Assembly (NCBI RefSeq): GCF_004327335.1 | Contig: NZ_QJUO01000001.1 | Coordinates: 62,001 to 126,000, forward strand | DNA from: Stutzerimonas kirkiae | GTDB taxonomy: Bacteria > Pseudomonadota > Gammaproteobacteria > Pseudomonadales > Pseudomonadaceae | DNA length: 64,000 nucleotides | Reading direction: 5' to 3' | Shown: one piece after another, positions 19,605 through 28,329 of the stretch | How positions within the stretch are numbered: position 1 is the first letter of the stretch | Layout: each line of letters opens with the position of its first letter | Made by a program: the position numbers and the translations under genes | The notes under the pieces: generated by a model | What the model saw: the letters and a program-made list of their open reading frames with translations, nothing else | What the model was told of the DNA's origin: nothing | The model's database searches: none

Positions 19605-19642
19605 ATTCCCCCGACCAACGACTGCCCACGAGGAAATACCCC

Positions 19643-20029
19643 ATGAGCGATATCCCCAGCGAACTGCGTTACGCCGCCAGCCATGAGTGGGCACGCCTGG
19701 AAGACGACGGTAGCGTGAGCGTCGGCATCTCCGACCACGCTCAGGAAGCTCTGGGCGATGTGGTCTACGTCGAACTGCCGCAACCCGGCCAGCGGCTGGC
19801 AGCCGGCCAGCAGGCCGGTGTGGTGGAGTCGGTCAAGGCCGCGTCGGATATCTACGCACCGGTTTCCGGCGAAGTGATCGCCATCAACGAGCAACTGGCC
19901 GACGCTCCCGAACGGGTCAACTCCGAGCCCTACGGCGCCTGGTTCTTCCGCCTCAAGCCCAGCGACAGCAGCGAACTGCAGAACCTGCTCGACGCCGACG
20001 GCTACCGCACCGCCAGCGACGACGCCTGA
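19643..20029 (+). CDS. gcvH: Glycine cleavage system H protein
   Basis: 128-residue lipoyl carrier that shuttles the aminomethyl intermediate between P, T and L proteins. Lipoyl lysine 65 in [31 protein letters not shown] and the C-terminal [13 protein letters not shown] are conserved. ATG at 19643 follows CGAGGAAA; the longer open frame overlaps gcvT. A strong terminator closes the transcript 25 bases later. Confidence 0.96.
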   Translation: MSDIPSELRYAASHEWARLEDDGSVSVGISDHAQEALGDVVYVELPQPGQRLAAGQQAGVVESVKAASDIYAPVSGEVIAINEQLADAPERVNSEPYGAWFFRLKPSDSSELQNLLDADGYRTASDDA

Positions 20030-20054
20030 TACCCGCGCGCTCGGCAGAACGCAA

Positions 20055-20094
20055 AACGCCGCGGCTCCATCCACCTGGAGCCGCGGCGTTTTTA
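20055..20094 (+). terminator. Rho-independent terminator after gcvTH
   Basis: Perfect 14-base stem (AACGCCGCGGCTCC, 20055-20068, with GGAGCCGCGGCGTT, 20077-20090), eight-base loop and a following T run. Ends the gcvT-gcvH unit and may also serve putP from the other side. Confidence 0.9.
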
Positions 20095-20138
20095 TTCGTG
20101 GGCAACCCTATCGCAAGGATAACGCTGGCCTCGCGTAC

Positions 20139-20187
20139 GGTGCGCCGTGCGCACCGGGCATGGCAGCGCCGGTGCGTACGGCACACC
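20139..20187. repeat. REP-like inverted pair (GGTGCGCCGTGCGCACC type)
   Basis: A near-palindrome at 20139-20155 and a degenerate copy at 20171-20187 lie between the gcvH terminator and the putP stop. The same GTGCGCACGGCGCACC motif forms the ends of the element at 47338-47773. Confidence 0.6.
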
Positions 20188-20197
20188 CTGTGCGAAC

Positions 20198-21691
20198 TCA
20201 GATATGCGCGTCGCGGTATTCCTTTTCCGCCTCATCGAAACGCTGCTGGATCGTCGCCGAAGGCTGCTTGCCGAGCAGGCTGACCACGACGATGGCGATA
20301 CTGGCGAACAGGAAGCCCGGAATGATCTCGTACAGGCCGAGATGGCCCAGCAAGTTCTTCCAGACGATCACCGTCACCGCACCGACCAGCATGCCGGCCA
20401 GCGCGCCATTGCGCGTGGTGCGCTTCCACAGCAGCGAGAACAGCACCACCGGCCCGAACGCCGCGCCGAAGCCGGCCCAGGCATAGGACACCAGCCCCAG
20501 CACCTTGCTGTCGGGGTTGGCCGCCAGGACGATGGCCACCACGGCAATCAACAGCACCATCAGCCGGCCGACCCATACCAGTTCACGCTGCGAGGCATGC
20601 TTGCGCAGGAAGGCCTTGTAGAAGTCCTCGGTCAGGGCGCTGGAACACACCAGCAACTGGCAACTCAGGGTACTCATCACCGCCGCCAGGATGCCAGACA
20701 GGATGATACCGGCGATCCAGGGGTTGAAGAGGATCTTGGTCAGCTCGATGAACACCCGCTCGCCGTTCTCGTTGACCGGCCCGGCCAGTTCGGGATTGTT
20801 GGCGAAATAGGCGATGCCGAAGAAACCGGCCGCCACCGCGCCCGCCAGGCACAGGATCATCCAGGCCATGCCGATGCGACGGGCATTGGGAATCGACTTG
20901 ACCGAACTGGCCGCCATGAAGCGCACCAGGATATGCGGCTGGCCGAAGTAGCCCAGGCCCCAGCCCAGCAGGGAGACGATGGCGATGAAGCTCAGGCCCT
21001 TGAACATGTCGAAGTTCGAAGCAGACTGGGCCTCGATGGTCGCCAGGGCCGTGCCGAAGTCACCCAGCGCCAGGATCGCGAATATCGGCGTGATCAGCAG
21101 CGCGAAGATCATCAGCGTCGCCTGCACCGTATCGGTCCAGCTCACCGCCAGGAAGCCGCCGATGAAGACATAGGCGATGGTCGCCGCGGCACCGACCCAC
21201 AGCGCGATGCCGTAGGGAATACCGAAGGTGCCCTCGAACAGGCGCGCCCCCGCCACCACGCCGGACGCGCAGTAGATGGTGAAGAACACCAGGATCACCA
21301 GTGCCGAGAAAATACGCAGCAGCCTGCTGCCATCCTCGAAGCGATGGGTGAAATAGTCCGGCAGGGTCAGGGCATTGTGATTGTGCTCGGTCTGCACCCG
21401 CAGCCGCCCGGCGACGAACAGCCAGTTCAGCCAGGCGCCGATGATCAGGCCGATGGCGATCCAGCTTTCCGACAGCCCGGCGACGAAGATCGCGCCCGGC
21501 AGGCCCATCAGCAGCCAGCCACTCATGTCGGAAGCCCCCGCCGACAATGCCGTGACGAAACTGCCGAGACTGCGGCCACCAAGGATGTAATCGGAGAAGT
21601 TATTGGTGGCGCGATAGGCGAAGAAGCCGATCAGCACCATCGCCAGGATATAGACCACGAACGTGATCAGGGTGGGTGTGTTGGCGCTCAT
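20198..21691 (-). CDS. putP: Sodium/proline symporter PutP
   Basis: 497-residue member of the sodium:solute symporter family with thirteen predicted membrane segments. Seen: NFSDYILGGRSLGSFVTALSAGASDMSGWLLMGLPGA, the substrate/sodium-binding TM2 signature, and the STLSCQLLVCSSALTEDFY stretch of TM9. Imports proline for catabolism by PutA, which is divergent across a 437-base region carrying PutA-type operator motifs. ATG at 21691. Confidence 0.95.
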   Translation of the reverse strand: MSANTPTLITFVVYILAMVLIGFFAYRATNNFSDYILGGRSLGSFVTALSAGASDMSGWLLMGLPGAIFVAGLSESWIAIGLIIGAWLNWLFVAGRLRVQTEHNHNALTLPDYFTHRFEDGSRLLRIFSALVILVFFTIYCASGVVAGARLFEGTFGIPYGIALWVGAAATIAYVFIGGFLAVSWTDTVQATLMIFALLITPIFAILALGDFGTALATIEAQSASNFDMFKGLSFIAIVSLLGWGLGYFGQPHILVRFMAASSVKSIPNARRIGMAWMILCLAGAVAAGFFGIAYFANNPELAGPVNENGERVFIELTKILFNPWIAGIILSGILAAVMSTLSCQLLVCSSALTEDFYKAFLRKHASQRELVWVGRLMVLLIAVVAIVLAANPDSKVLGLVSYAWAGFGAAFGPVVLFSLLWKRTTRNGALAGMLVGAVTVIVWKNLLGHLGLYEIIPGFLFASIAIVVVSLLGKQPSATIQQRFDEAEKEYRDAHI

Positions 21692-21835
21692 AGAAGCCCC
21701 TCATGGTTGTTGTTCGGTCAGTGTAAGAGACAGGTCAGACCCGACTCGCTCGGCAGGAAGTGGCTAACGATGCACCCACGACCAATACCGCAAGAATCAT
21801 TTTCCGGAGGCAAGCTCACGACGACATCCCATAGG

Positions 21836-22051
21836 GTTGCACCGCGAGGGCGAATCCTATTCAAAGATCGCAACAAGGTGCAACCCAGCATTTCGAAAAA
21901 GTTGCACTTCCGGATGATTACCTCACAATCCCCGCAATAAGGCGCCCATTCGGTGCAAACTCAAAACAACCGCACCACAATAGTGCTAAATACGGGCCCA
22001 TGGGGTCCATTCGACCAATTCCCTGTAATTTAAAGGTTGCACCTGGTTGCA
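21836..22051. promoter_or_regulatory. Cluster of five GTTGCA motifs, candidate PutA operator in putP-putA intergenic region
   Basis: GTTGCA occurs at 21836-21841, 21901-21906, 22036-22041 and 22046-22051, and its complement TGCAAC at 21879-21884; a one-mismatch copy lies near 21954. GTTGCA is the core recognised by the ribbon-helix-helix domain of PutA in enteric bacteria, and the gene to the right encodes PutA with that domain. The 437-base gap between putP and putA holds no gene. Autoregulation is expected: PutA represses both genes until proline draws it to the membrane. Confidence 0.75.
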
Positions 22052-22128
22052 CCTTTACGCTTCCGGCTATACCTTTGCGCGGTTCTGCCACCATACCGAT
22101 GGGCACGCCTGCAAGAGAGGATTTTCAC

Positions 22129-25100
22129 ATGGCTACAACCACAACCCTTGGGGTCAAACTCGACGAAGCGACCCGCGAGCGCCTCAAGCAGGCTGCGAAA
22201 ACCATCGACCGCACCCCGCACTGGCTGATCAAGCAAGCGATCTACAGCTACCTGGAAACCCTGGAAAGCGGCGCCACCCTGACCGAACTGCAAAGCGTCG
22301 CCGAGCGCCTCGCCGAAGGCGACAGCGAAGCGCTGGAAACCCTCAGCGAACCGGCCCTGCAACCCTTCCTGGAGTTCGCCGAGAACGTCCTGCCGCAATC
22401 GGTGCTGCGCGCCACCATCACCAGCGCCTACCGCCGCCCGGAAGAAGAAGCCGTATCCATGCTGCTGGAGCAGGCGCGCCTGCCCGAGGCTCTGGCCCAG
22501 TCCAGCCACGCGCTGGCCTATCGCATCGCCGACACCCTGCGCAGCCAGAAATCCGCCAGCGGCCGCGCCGGCATCGTCCAGGGGCTGCTGCAGGAATTCT
22601 CCCTGTCCTCCCAGGAGGGCGTCGCCCTGATGTGCCTGGCCGAAGCGCTGCTGCGCATTCCCGACAAGGGCACCCGCGATGCGCTGATCCGCGACAAGAT
22701 CAGCCATGGCAACTGGCAGCCGCACCTGGGCAACAGCCCCTCGCTGTTCGTCAACGCCGCCACCTGGGGCCTGCTGCTGACCGGCAAGCTGGTTTCCACC
22801 CACAACGAAGCGGGGCTTTCCAGCTCCCTCAACCGGGTCATCGGCAAGAGCGGCGAGCCACTGATCCGCAAGGGCGTGGACATGGCCATGCGCCTGATGG
22901 GCGAGCAATTCGTCACCGGCGAGAGCATCGCCGAGGCCCTGGCCAACGCCAGGACGCTGGAAACCAAGGGCTTCCGCTACTCCTACGACATGCTCGGCGA
23001 AGCCGCGCTGACCGAACATGACGCCCAGCGCTACCTGGCCTCCTACGAGCAGGCCATCCACGCCATCGGCAAGGCGTCCAATGGCCGCGGCATCTACGAA
23101 GGCCCGGGCATCTCGATCAAGCTCTCGGCGCTGCACCCGCGCTACAGCCGCGCCCAGTACGAACGGGTGATGGACGAACTCTATCCGCGCCTGCGCGACC
23201 TCACCCTGCTGGCCAAGCAATACGACATCGGCCTGAACATCGACGCCGAGGAAGCCGACCGCCTGGAACTGTCGCTGGACCTGCTCGAACGCCTCTGCTT
23301 CGAGCCGCAACTGGCCGGCTGGAACGGTATCGGCTTCGTCATCCAGGCCTACCAGAAGCGTTGCCCGTTCGTCATCGACACCCTCATCGACCTGGCCCGC
23401 CGCAGCCGCCACCGGCTGATGATCCGCCTGGTCAAGGGCGCCTACTGGGACAGCGAGATCAAGCGCGCGCAGATCGACGGCCTGGAGGGCTACCCGGTCT
23501 ATACGCGCAAGGTGCACACCGACGTGTCCTACATCGCCTGCGCGCGCAAGCTGCTGGCGGTGCCCGAGGTGATCTACCCGCAGTTCGCCACCCACAACGC
23601 CCACACCCTGGCCACCATCTACCAGTTGGCCGGGCAGAACTACTACCCTGGCCAGTACGAGTTCCAGTGCCTGCACGGCATGGGCGAGCCGCTCTACGAA
23701 CAGGTGGTCGGCAAGGTCGCCGACGGCAAGCTGAACCGCCCGTGCCGCATCTACGCGCCGGTCGGCAGCCATGAAACGCTGCTGGCCTACCTGGTGCGGC
23801 GCCTGCTGGAGAACGGTGCCAACACCTCCTTCGTCAACCGTATCGCCGACCAGTCGGTGTCCATCGAAGAGCTGATCGCCGACCCGGTCGCCCAGGTGGA
23901 AACCCAGGCCATCGAAGAAGGCGCCCTGGGCCGCCCGCACCCGCGTATCCCGCTGCCGCGCGACCTCTACGGCGATGCCCGCAGCAATTCCAGCGGTATC
24001 GACCTGTCCAACGAACACCGCCTCGGCTCGCTGTCCAGCGCCCTGCTGGGCACCAGCCATGCCGACTGGCGCGCCGCACCGATCCTCGCCAAGCCGGCCA
24101 CGCCCGGCGCCGCCAGCCCGCTGCTCAACCCGGCGGACCAGCGCGACATCGTCGGCCAGGTCAGCCAGGCCAGTACCCAGGATGTCGACGACGCCCTGCA
24201 ATACGCCCTCAACAGCGCGCCGATCTGGCAGGCGACCCCCGCCGACGAGCGCGGCGCCGCCCTGGAGCGCGCCGCCGAGCTGATGGAAGCGCAGATCCAG
24301 CCGCTGATCGGCCTGCTGGTGCGCGAAGCCGGCAAGACCTTCGCCAACGCCATCGCCGAAGTGCGCGAGGCGGTCGACTTCCTGCGCTACTACGCCGCCC
24401 AGGCGCGCGGCTTCGGCAACGACAGCCACCGCCCGCTGGGCCCGGTGGTGTGCATCAGCCCGTGGAACTTCCCGCTGGCGATCTTCACCGGCCAGGTGGC
24501 CGCGGCCCTGGCCGCCGGCAACAGCGTGCTGGCCAAGCCCGCCGAGCAGACCCCGCTGGTCGCCGCGCAGGCCGTGCGCCTGCTGCTGGAGGCCGGCATC
24601 CCCGCCGGCGCCATCCAGTTGCTGCCGGGCGACGGCGAAACCGTGGGCGCGCGCCTGGTCGCCGACGAGCGGGTCAAGGGCGTGATGTTCACCGGCTCCA
24701 CCGAAGTGGCGAAGATCCTTGCGCGCAGCGTCGCCGGGCGCCTCGACGCCCAGGGCCGGCCGATCCCGCTGATCGCCGAGACCGGCGGGCAGAACGCGAT
24801 GATCGTCGACTCCTCGGCGCTGGCCGAACAGGTGGTCACCGATATCGTCGCCTCCGCCTTCGACAGCGCCGGCCAGCGCTGCTCGGCGCTGCGCGTGCTG
24901 TGCGTACAACAGGACGCGGCCGAGCGCATCGTCGAGATGCTCAAGGGCGCCATGGCCGAATGCCGCCTGGGCAACCCGGACAAACTCAGCGTGGACATCG
25001 GCCCGGTGATCGACGCCGAGGCCAAGGCCGGCATCGAGCGCCACATCCAGGCCATGCGCGCCAAGGGCCGGCATATCTACCAGGTGGCCCGCGCCGAGGC

Positions 25101-26088
25101 CGAGGAATGCCGCCACGGCACCTTCGTCACGCCGACCCTGATCGAACTGGAAAGCCTCGACGAGCTGCAACGCGAAGTGTTTGGCCCGGTACTGCACCTG
25201 CTGCGCTACCAGCGCAAGGACCTCGGCGCGCTGATCGAACAGATCAACGCCACCGGCTACGGCCTGACCCTCGGCGTGCACACGCGCATCGACGAAACCA
25301 TCGCCCAGGTGGTCGGCAACGCCCACGCCGGCAATATCTACGTCAACCGCAATATCGTCGGCGCCGTGGTCGGCGTGCAGCCGTTCGGTGGCGAAGGCCT
25401 CTCCGGCACCGGCCCGAAAGCCGGCGGCCCGCTGTATATGTACCGCCTGCTCGGCAGCCGCCCGCACGAGTCGGTCACCCGCAGCCTGGCCGCCATCGAC
25501 AGCGAAGCCTTCGCACAGCAACACGCCAGTGTGCAGCGCCCCGCCCTGCAGGCACTCGCCGAGTGGGCACGCGGCAACCAGCGCCAGGAGCTGGACGAAC
25601 TCTGCCAGCGCTTCACCGCGCAAGCGGCCAGCGGCATCGAGCTGCAACTGCGCGGCCCGACCGGCGAACGCAACAGCTACAGCCTGCACCCGCGCGAACG
25701 GGTACTGGGCCTGGCCGACAGCGAACAGGACCTGCTCGCGCAACTGGCGGCGGTCCTGGCGGTCGGCGGCAACGCCCTGTGGCAGCGCGACGAACTGACG
25801 GAAAAACTGGCCAGCCAACTGCCGGCGCCGGTCCAGGTGCATATCCACCTGGTCGCCGACTGGAACAAGGACGACGTGGCCTTCGACGCCGTCCTGCACC
25901 ACGGCGACTCCGACCAGCTACGCGCCCTGTGCAAGCAGGTCGCCAGCCGCAACGGCCCGATCGTCGGCGTCCAGGGCCTGTCCCGCGGCGAAACCGACAT
26001 CGCCCTTGAGCGCCTGCTGATCGAACGCGCCATCAGCGTCAACACGGCCGCCGCCGGCGGCAATGCCAGCCTGATGAGTATCGGCTGA
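22129..26088 (+). CDS. putA: Trifunctional proline utilisation protein PutA
   Basis: 1319 residues. N-terminal ribbon-helix-helix DNA-binding domain (TTTLGVKLDEATRERLKQAA, 1-48), proline dehydrogenase barrel (about 170-560, with RLVKGAYWDSEIK), P5C dehydrogenase (about 600-1070, PWNFPLAIFTGQVAAALAAG, catalytic cysteine in GQRCSALRV), and a C-terminal ALDH-like domain typical of long PutAs. Oxidises proline to glutamate and represses putAP. ATG at 22129 after AAGAGAGG; the frame reaching 22000 is rejected since the ribbon-helix-helix starts at MATTTT. A GC-rich hairpin follows the stop. Confidence 0.96.
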   Translation: MATTTTLGVKLDEATRERLKQAAKTIDRTPHWLIKQAIYSYLETLESGATLTELQSVAERLAEGDSEALETLSEPALQPFLEFAENVLPQSVLRATITSAYRRPEEEAVSMLLEQARLPEALAQSSHALAYRIADTLRSQKSASGRAGIVQGLLQEFSLSSQEGVALMCLAEALLRIPDKGTRDALIRDKISHGNWQPHLGNSPSLFVNAATWGLLLTGKLVSTHNEAGLSSSLNRVIGKSGEPLIRKGVDMAMRLMGEQFVTGESIAEALANARTLETKGFRYSYDMLGEAALTEHDAQRYLASYEQAIHAIGKASNGRGIYEGPGISIKLSALHPRYSRAQYERVMDELYPRLRDLTLLAKQYDIGLNIDAEEADRLELSLDLLERLCFEPQLAGWNGIGFVIQAYQKRCPFVIDTLIDLARRSRHRLMIRLVKGAYWDSEIKRAQIDGLEGYPVYTRKVHTDVSYIACARKLLAVPEVIYPQFATHNAHTLATIYQLAGQNYYPGQYEFQCLHGMGEPLYEQVVGKVADGKLNRPCRIYAPVGSHETLLAYLVRRLLENGANTSFVNRIADQSVSIEELIADPVAQVETQAIEEGALGRPHPRIPLPRDLYGDARSNSSGIDLSNEHRLGSLSSALLGTSHADWRAAPILAKPATPGAASPLLNPADQRDIVGQVSQASTQDVDDALQYALNSAPIWQATPADERGAALERAAELMEAQIQPLIGLLVREAGKTFANAIAEVREAVDFLRYYAAQARGFGNDSHRPLGPVVCISPWNFPLAIFTGQVAAALAAGNSVLAKPAEQTPLVAAQAVRLLLEAGIPAGAIQLLPGDGETVGARLVADERVKGVMFTGSTEVAKILARSVAGRLDAQGRPIPLIAETGGQNAMIVDSSALAEQVVTDIVASAFDSAGQRCSALRVLCVQQDAAERIVEMLKGAMAECRLGNPDKLSVDIGPVIDAEAKAGIERHIQAMRAKGRHIYQVARAEAEECRHGTFVTPTLIELESLDELQREVFGPVLHLLRYQRKDLGALIEQINATGYGLTLGVHTRIDETIAQVVGNAHAGNIYVNRNIVGAVVGVQPFGGEGLSGTGPKAGGPLYMYRLLGSRPHESVTRSLAAIDSEAFAQQHASVQRPALQALAEWARGNQRQELDELCQRFTAQAASGIELQLRGPTGERNSYSLHPRERVLGLADSEQDLLAQLAAVLAVGGNALWQRDELTEKLASQLPAPVQVHIHLVADWNKDDVAFDAVLHHGDSDQLRALCKQVASRNGPIVGVQGLSRGETDIALERLLIERAISVNTAAAGGNASLMSIG

Positions 26089-26097
26089 GTGGGAAAC

Positions 26098-26123
26098 GGC
26101 CCGCCCCGCCCAGCGGCGGGCCG
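26098..26123 (+). terminator. Hairpin downstream of putA
   Basis: CGGCCCGCC (26098-26106) pairs with GGCGGGCCG (26115-26123), ten bases after the putA stop. No T run follows, so intrinsic termination would be weak. Confidence 0.45.
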
Positions 26124-26349
26124 AACCACAACGAAGCACGGCCCTCATCCACAACCGGGCATGTAGCATCTTTTTGCATCATGCAAGGCATGCCCCTGCC
26201 AGCCTCACCATTCTGCGCACCTGAAAGCCCGAAGCATTTCGCACCATATCAGTGTAACCGCATCACATCTGCATCCGTTCTGGACGCCGAGAACGGCGGT
26301 GGCACGACCCTATAAGCCGCTATAAGGCGTCTTCGTCGCCCATACCCGG

Positions 26350-26367
26350 GTGGCACGAATGTTGTTG
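26350..26367 (+). promoter_or_regulatory. Sigma-54-like promoter before a truncated gene
   Basis: TGGCACGAATGTTGTT fits the -24/-12 pattern with GG and G twelve apart, but the invariant C at -12 is T. It lies about 65 bases before the ATG at 26433. A second TGGCACG at 26311 has no -12 partner. Confidence 0.35.
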
Positions 26368-26432
26368 CACCTTGCTGGACAGTCCTGCATAGCCTTGACT
26401 GATCCCTGACGACAACTTCAAGAAGGAATGCC

Positions 26433-26480
26433 CATGCGTCTACTGTGCCGCTCACTGATGGCTTTCTCGCTCCTACCCCT
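26433..26480 (+). pseudogene. 5' remnant of a secreted-protein gene cut by the IS element
   Basis: After AAGAAGGA an ATG opens a frame reading MRLLCRSLMAFSLLPL, a typical start of a signal peptide, and then runs directly into the left end of the IS at 26481. The rest of the gene is not on the other side of the IS, where sequence is AT-rich and unrelated, so the downstream part was deleted or displaced. Identity unknown. Confidence 0.5.
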
Positions 26481-26533
26481 TGAACCGCCCCGGGTATCGC
26501 GGAGGCTCCATCTTTTGAGAAACTGGAGCCACT

Positions 26534-26842
26534 ATGCCAAAGCCATCTAAGTTTTCCCCCGAAGTCCGTGAGCGTGCTGTGCGGATGGTCTACGAGGTCC
26601 GCGAGTCACACGATTCGCAGTGGGCAGCCATCGAGGCTGTGTCCAGCAAGATCGGGTGTACTGCCCAGACCTTGAGCAACTGGATCCGCAAGGCCTCTTC
26701 CCCCGCAACGCCTAGCGCCCCAGCCGATCCTAGAATCAAGGAGCTGGAGCGCGAGATTCGTGAGCTAAAACGAGCCAACGAGATTCTCAAGGTCGCCAGC
26801 GCTTTTTTCGCCCAGGCGGAACTCGACCGCCGTTTGAAGTGA
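26534..26842 (+). CDS. IS3-family transposase OrfA
   Basis: 102 residues: helix-turn-helix ([36 protein letters not shown]) and a C-terminal leucine-zipper-like helix ([18 protein letters not shown]). A T6C run at 26803-26809 is a plausible -1 slippery site; slipping there joins orfA to the orfB frame without a stop (continuing [17 protein letters not shown]). Probably makes both OrfA, a regulator, and the OrfAB transposase. Confidence 0.9.
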   Translation: MPKPSKFSPEVRERAVRMVYEVRESHDSQWAAIEAVSSKIGCTAQTLSNWIRKASSPATPSAPADPRIKELEREIRELKRANEILKVASAFFAQAELDRRLK

Positions 26843-27744
26843 TCTGGCAACTGATCGACAAGCACCGGCAAAGCTTTGGAGTCGAGCCACTGTGCCGCGT
26901 ATTGCAGGTGTCTCCATCGGCTTACCGGCGCCATGCAGCACGTCTGCGCGACCGCTCACGACGCTCTGCCCGAGCGATCCGTGACGAGGCACTCACCGTA
27001 CAAATTCACCGTGTCTGGCAGGAAAACTACGGGGTCTATGGGGTCAGGAAAGTCTGGCGGCAGATGCATCGCGAACATCAGGTCGTAGCGCGCTGCACAG
27101 TGGAGCGGTTGATCCGTGAGATGGGGCTCTGCGGCGTGACACGGGGCAAACCGGTGAAAACCACAAAAGCCGATCCTGACAATGCCAATCCCAGGGATCT
27201 GGTAAAGCGTCAGTTCACTGCTGAACGCCCCAATCAGCTCTGGGTCGCCGATTTCACGTTCGTTTCAACCTGGCAGGGGTTTGCCTATGTCGCGTTCATC
27301 GTGGATGTCTATTCACGGTTCATCGTTGGCTGGCGGGTCAGCCGACACATGCGTACGGAGTTTGTCCTGGATGCGCTCGAACAGGCACTTCACGCCCGTC
27401 GGCCCGAGCCTCATCGGCTAGTTCATCACAGCGACAGAGGCTCGCAATATCTGTCGATTCGTTACAGCGAGCGGTTGGGCGAAGCGGGTATCGAGCCGTC
27501 GGTTGGCAATCCCGGTGACAGCTACGACAACGCATTGGCAGAGACCATCAATGGCCTCTACAAGACCGAGCTGATTCACAAGCGAGGGCCATGGAAAAGT
27601 GTTGAAAGCCTGGAATGGGAAACGCTGAAATGGGTGACTTGGTTCAACCATCAGCGCCTGCTGGAACCGATTGGAAATAGGCCGCCGGTCGAGTTTGAGG
27701 CACTATACGAACAGAGTCAGACAGCAATACCCGTTGCAGCCTGA
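26839..27744 (+). CDS. IS3-family transposase OrfB (rve integrase core)
   Basis: 301 residues, GTG overlapping the orfA stop. HTH_21-like region ([16 protein letters not shown]) then the DDE catalytic core: WVADFTFV, the second aspartate in HHSDRGSQY, and the glutamate in [13 protein letters not shown], all present. Intact, so the element may still be active if OrfAB is made by frameshifting. Confidence 0.92.
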   Translation: MIWQLIDKHRQSFGVEPLCRVLQVSPSAYRRHAARLRDRSRRSARAIRDEALTVQIHRVWQENYGVYGVRKVWRQMHREHQVVARCTVERLIREMGLCGVTRGKPVKTTKADPDNANPRDLVKRQFTAERPNQLWVADFTFVSTWQGFAYVAFIVDVYSRFIVGWRVSRHMRTEFVLDALEQALHARRPEPHRLVHHSDRGSQYLSIRYSERLGEAGIEPSVGNPGDSYDNALAETINGLYKTELIHKRGPWKSVESLEWETLKWVTWFNHQRLLEPIGNRPPVEFEALYEQSQTAIPVAA

Positions 27745-27745
27745 C

Positions 27746-28237
27746 TCAAACAAAACAGCCTCCGCGATACCCGGGGCGGTTCAATCCGTCCTCTCCCCAA
27801 TAACGAACCTGATAGCGAACCCGAACATTGCTCGACCTCCACCCCATAATTCTCTCTATCAGAGGGATCTCACCTCCCTCTTTTCCAAAGTCACCTTTAT
27901 CCCTATAAGTGACCTGACAGCAATCTTTATTAATCAGGAGAAACTGCTCACTCGAATCGTACAATATCGGATTTTCCGGCTTAAAGAACCTCAACGCCTT
28001 ACGCCCATCATCAAAATCAACATTAGCATTCAATACCGGCGGATAAAGCCTTATAACTCTAAAAACAGCAACTCTTATTTTTTCTTGATCCGACATCACT
28101 TTACCCGTCTCCTTACAATACCCCTGATAATTCCTTAATCCGCAATAAAAATAATACAACAGCAACGCAACAACTAAAACAAGAGCCAAGAGAACAACAA
28201 ACCTTACAAACCTCCTCACAACCAATCGACACCCCAT
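27746..28237 (-). CDS. Unknown membrane-anchored protein, 3' end replaced by IS sequence
   Basis: 163 residues, AT-rich. One N-terminal membrane anchor (residues about 10-32, FVVLLALVLVVALLLYYFY), then an extracytoplasmic domain with three cysteines. The start has a strong site AAGGAGTTAAAT-ATG. The last dozen codons and the stop lie inside the right terminal repeat of the IS, so the natural C-terminus was probably lost or changed. Third gene of an AT-rich minus-strand series. No family recognised. Confidence 0.6.
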   Translation of the reverse strand: MGCRLVVRRFVRFVVLLALVLVVALLLYYFYCGLRNYQGYCKETGKVMSDQEKIRVAVFRVIRLYPPVLNANVDFDDGRKALRFFKPENPILYDSSEQFLLINKDCCQVTYRDKGDFGKEGGEIPLIERIMGWRSSNVRVRYQVRYWGEDGLNRPGYRGGCFV

Positions 28238-28329
28238 ATTTAACTCCTTTTATTTACAACTATTGCTCCCCGAGCTTCTCTACTGCAGTTGCCATGATAT
28301 AGCCTCCTACCCTGGAGAGATATTGATAC

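Larger units (their letters stand above)
26481..27783 (+). mobile_element. IS3-family insertion sequence, 1303 bp
   Basis: Perfect 27-base terminal inverted repeats at 26481-26507 and 27757-27783 (both begin TGAACCGCCC when read inward) enclose two overlapping transposase frames. The bases beside the ends (CCCT on the left, ATCC on the right) do not form the 3-4 base target duplication expected of IS3 elements, so the flanks were rearranged after insertion or the element arrived with one flank. It marks the step from core DNA to an AT-rich block. Confidence 0.9.

Noticed and set aside
22030..25902. 1290-codon open frame opposite putA
   Set aside because: Mirror of a GC-rich gene; composition is repetitive, no family pattern, no ribosome site, whereas putA on the other strand is unmistakable.
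26311..26330. Second sigma-54 site
   Set aside because: TGGCACG present but no -12 element at the right distance.
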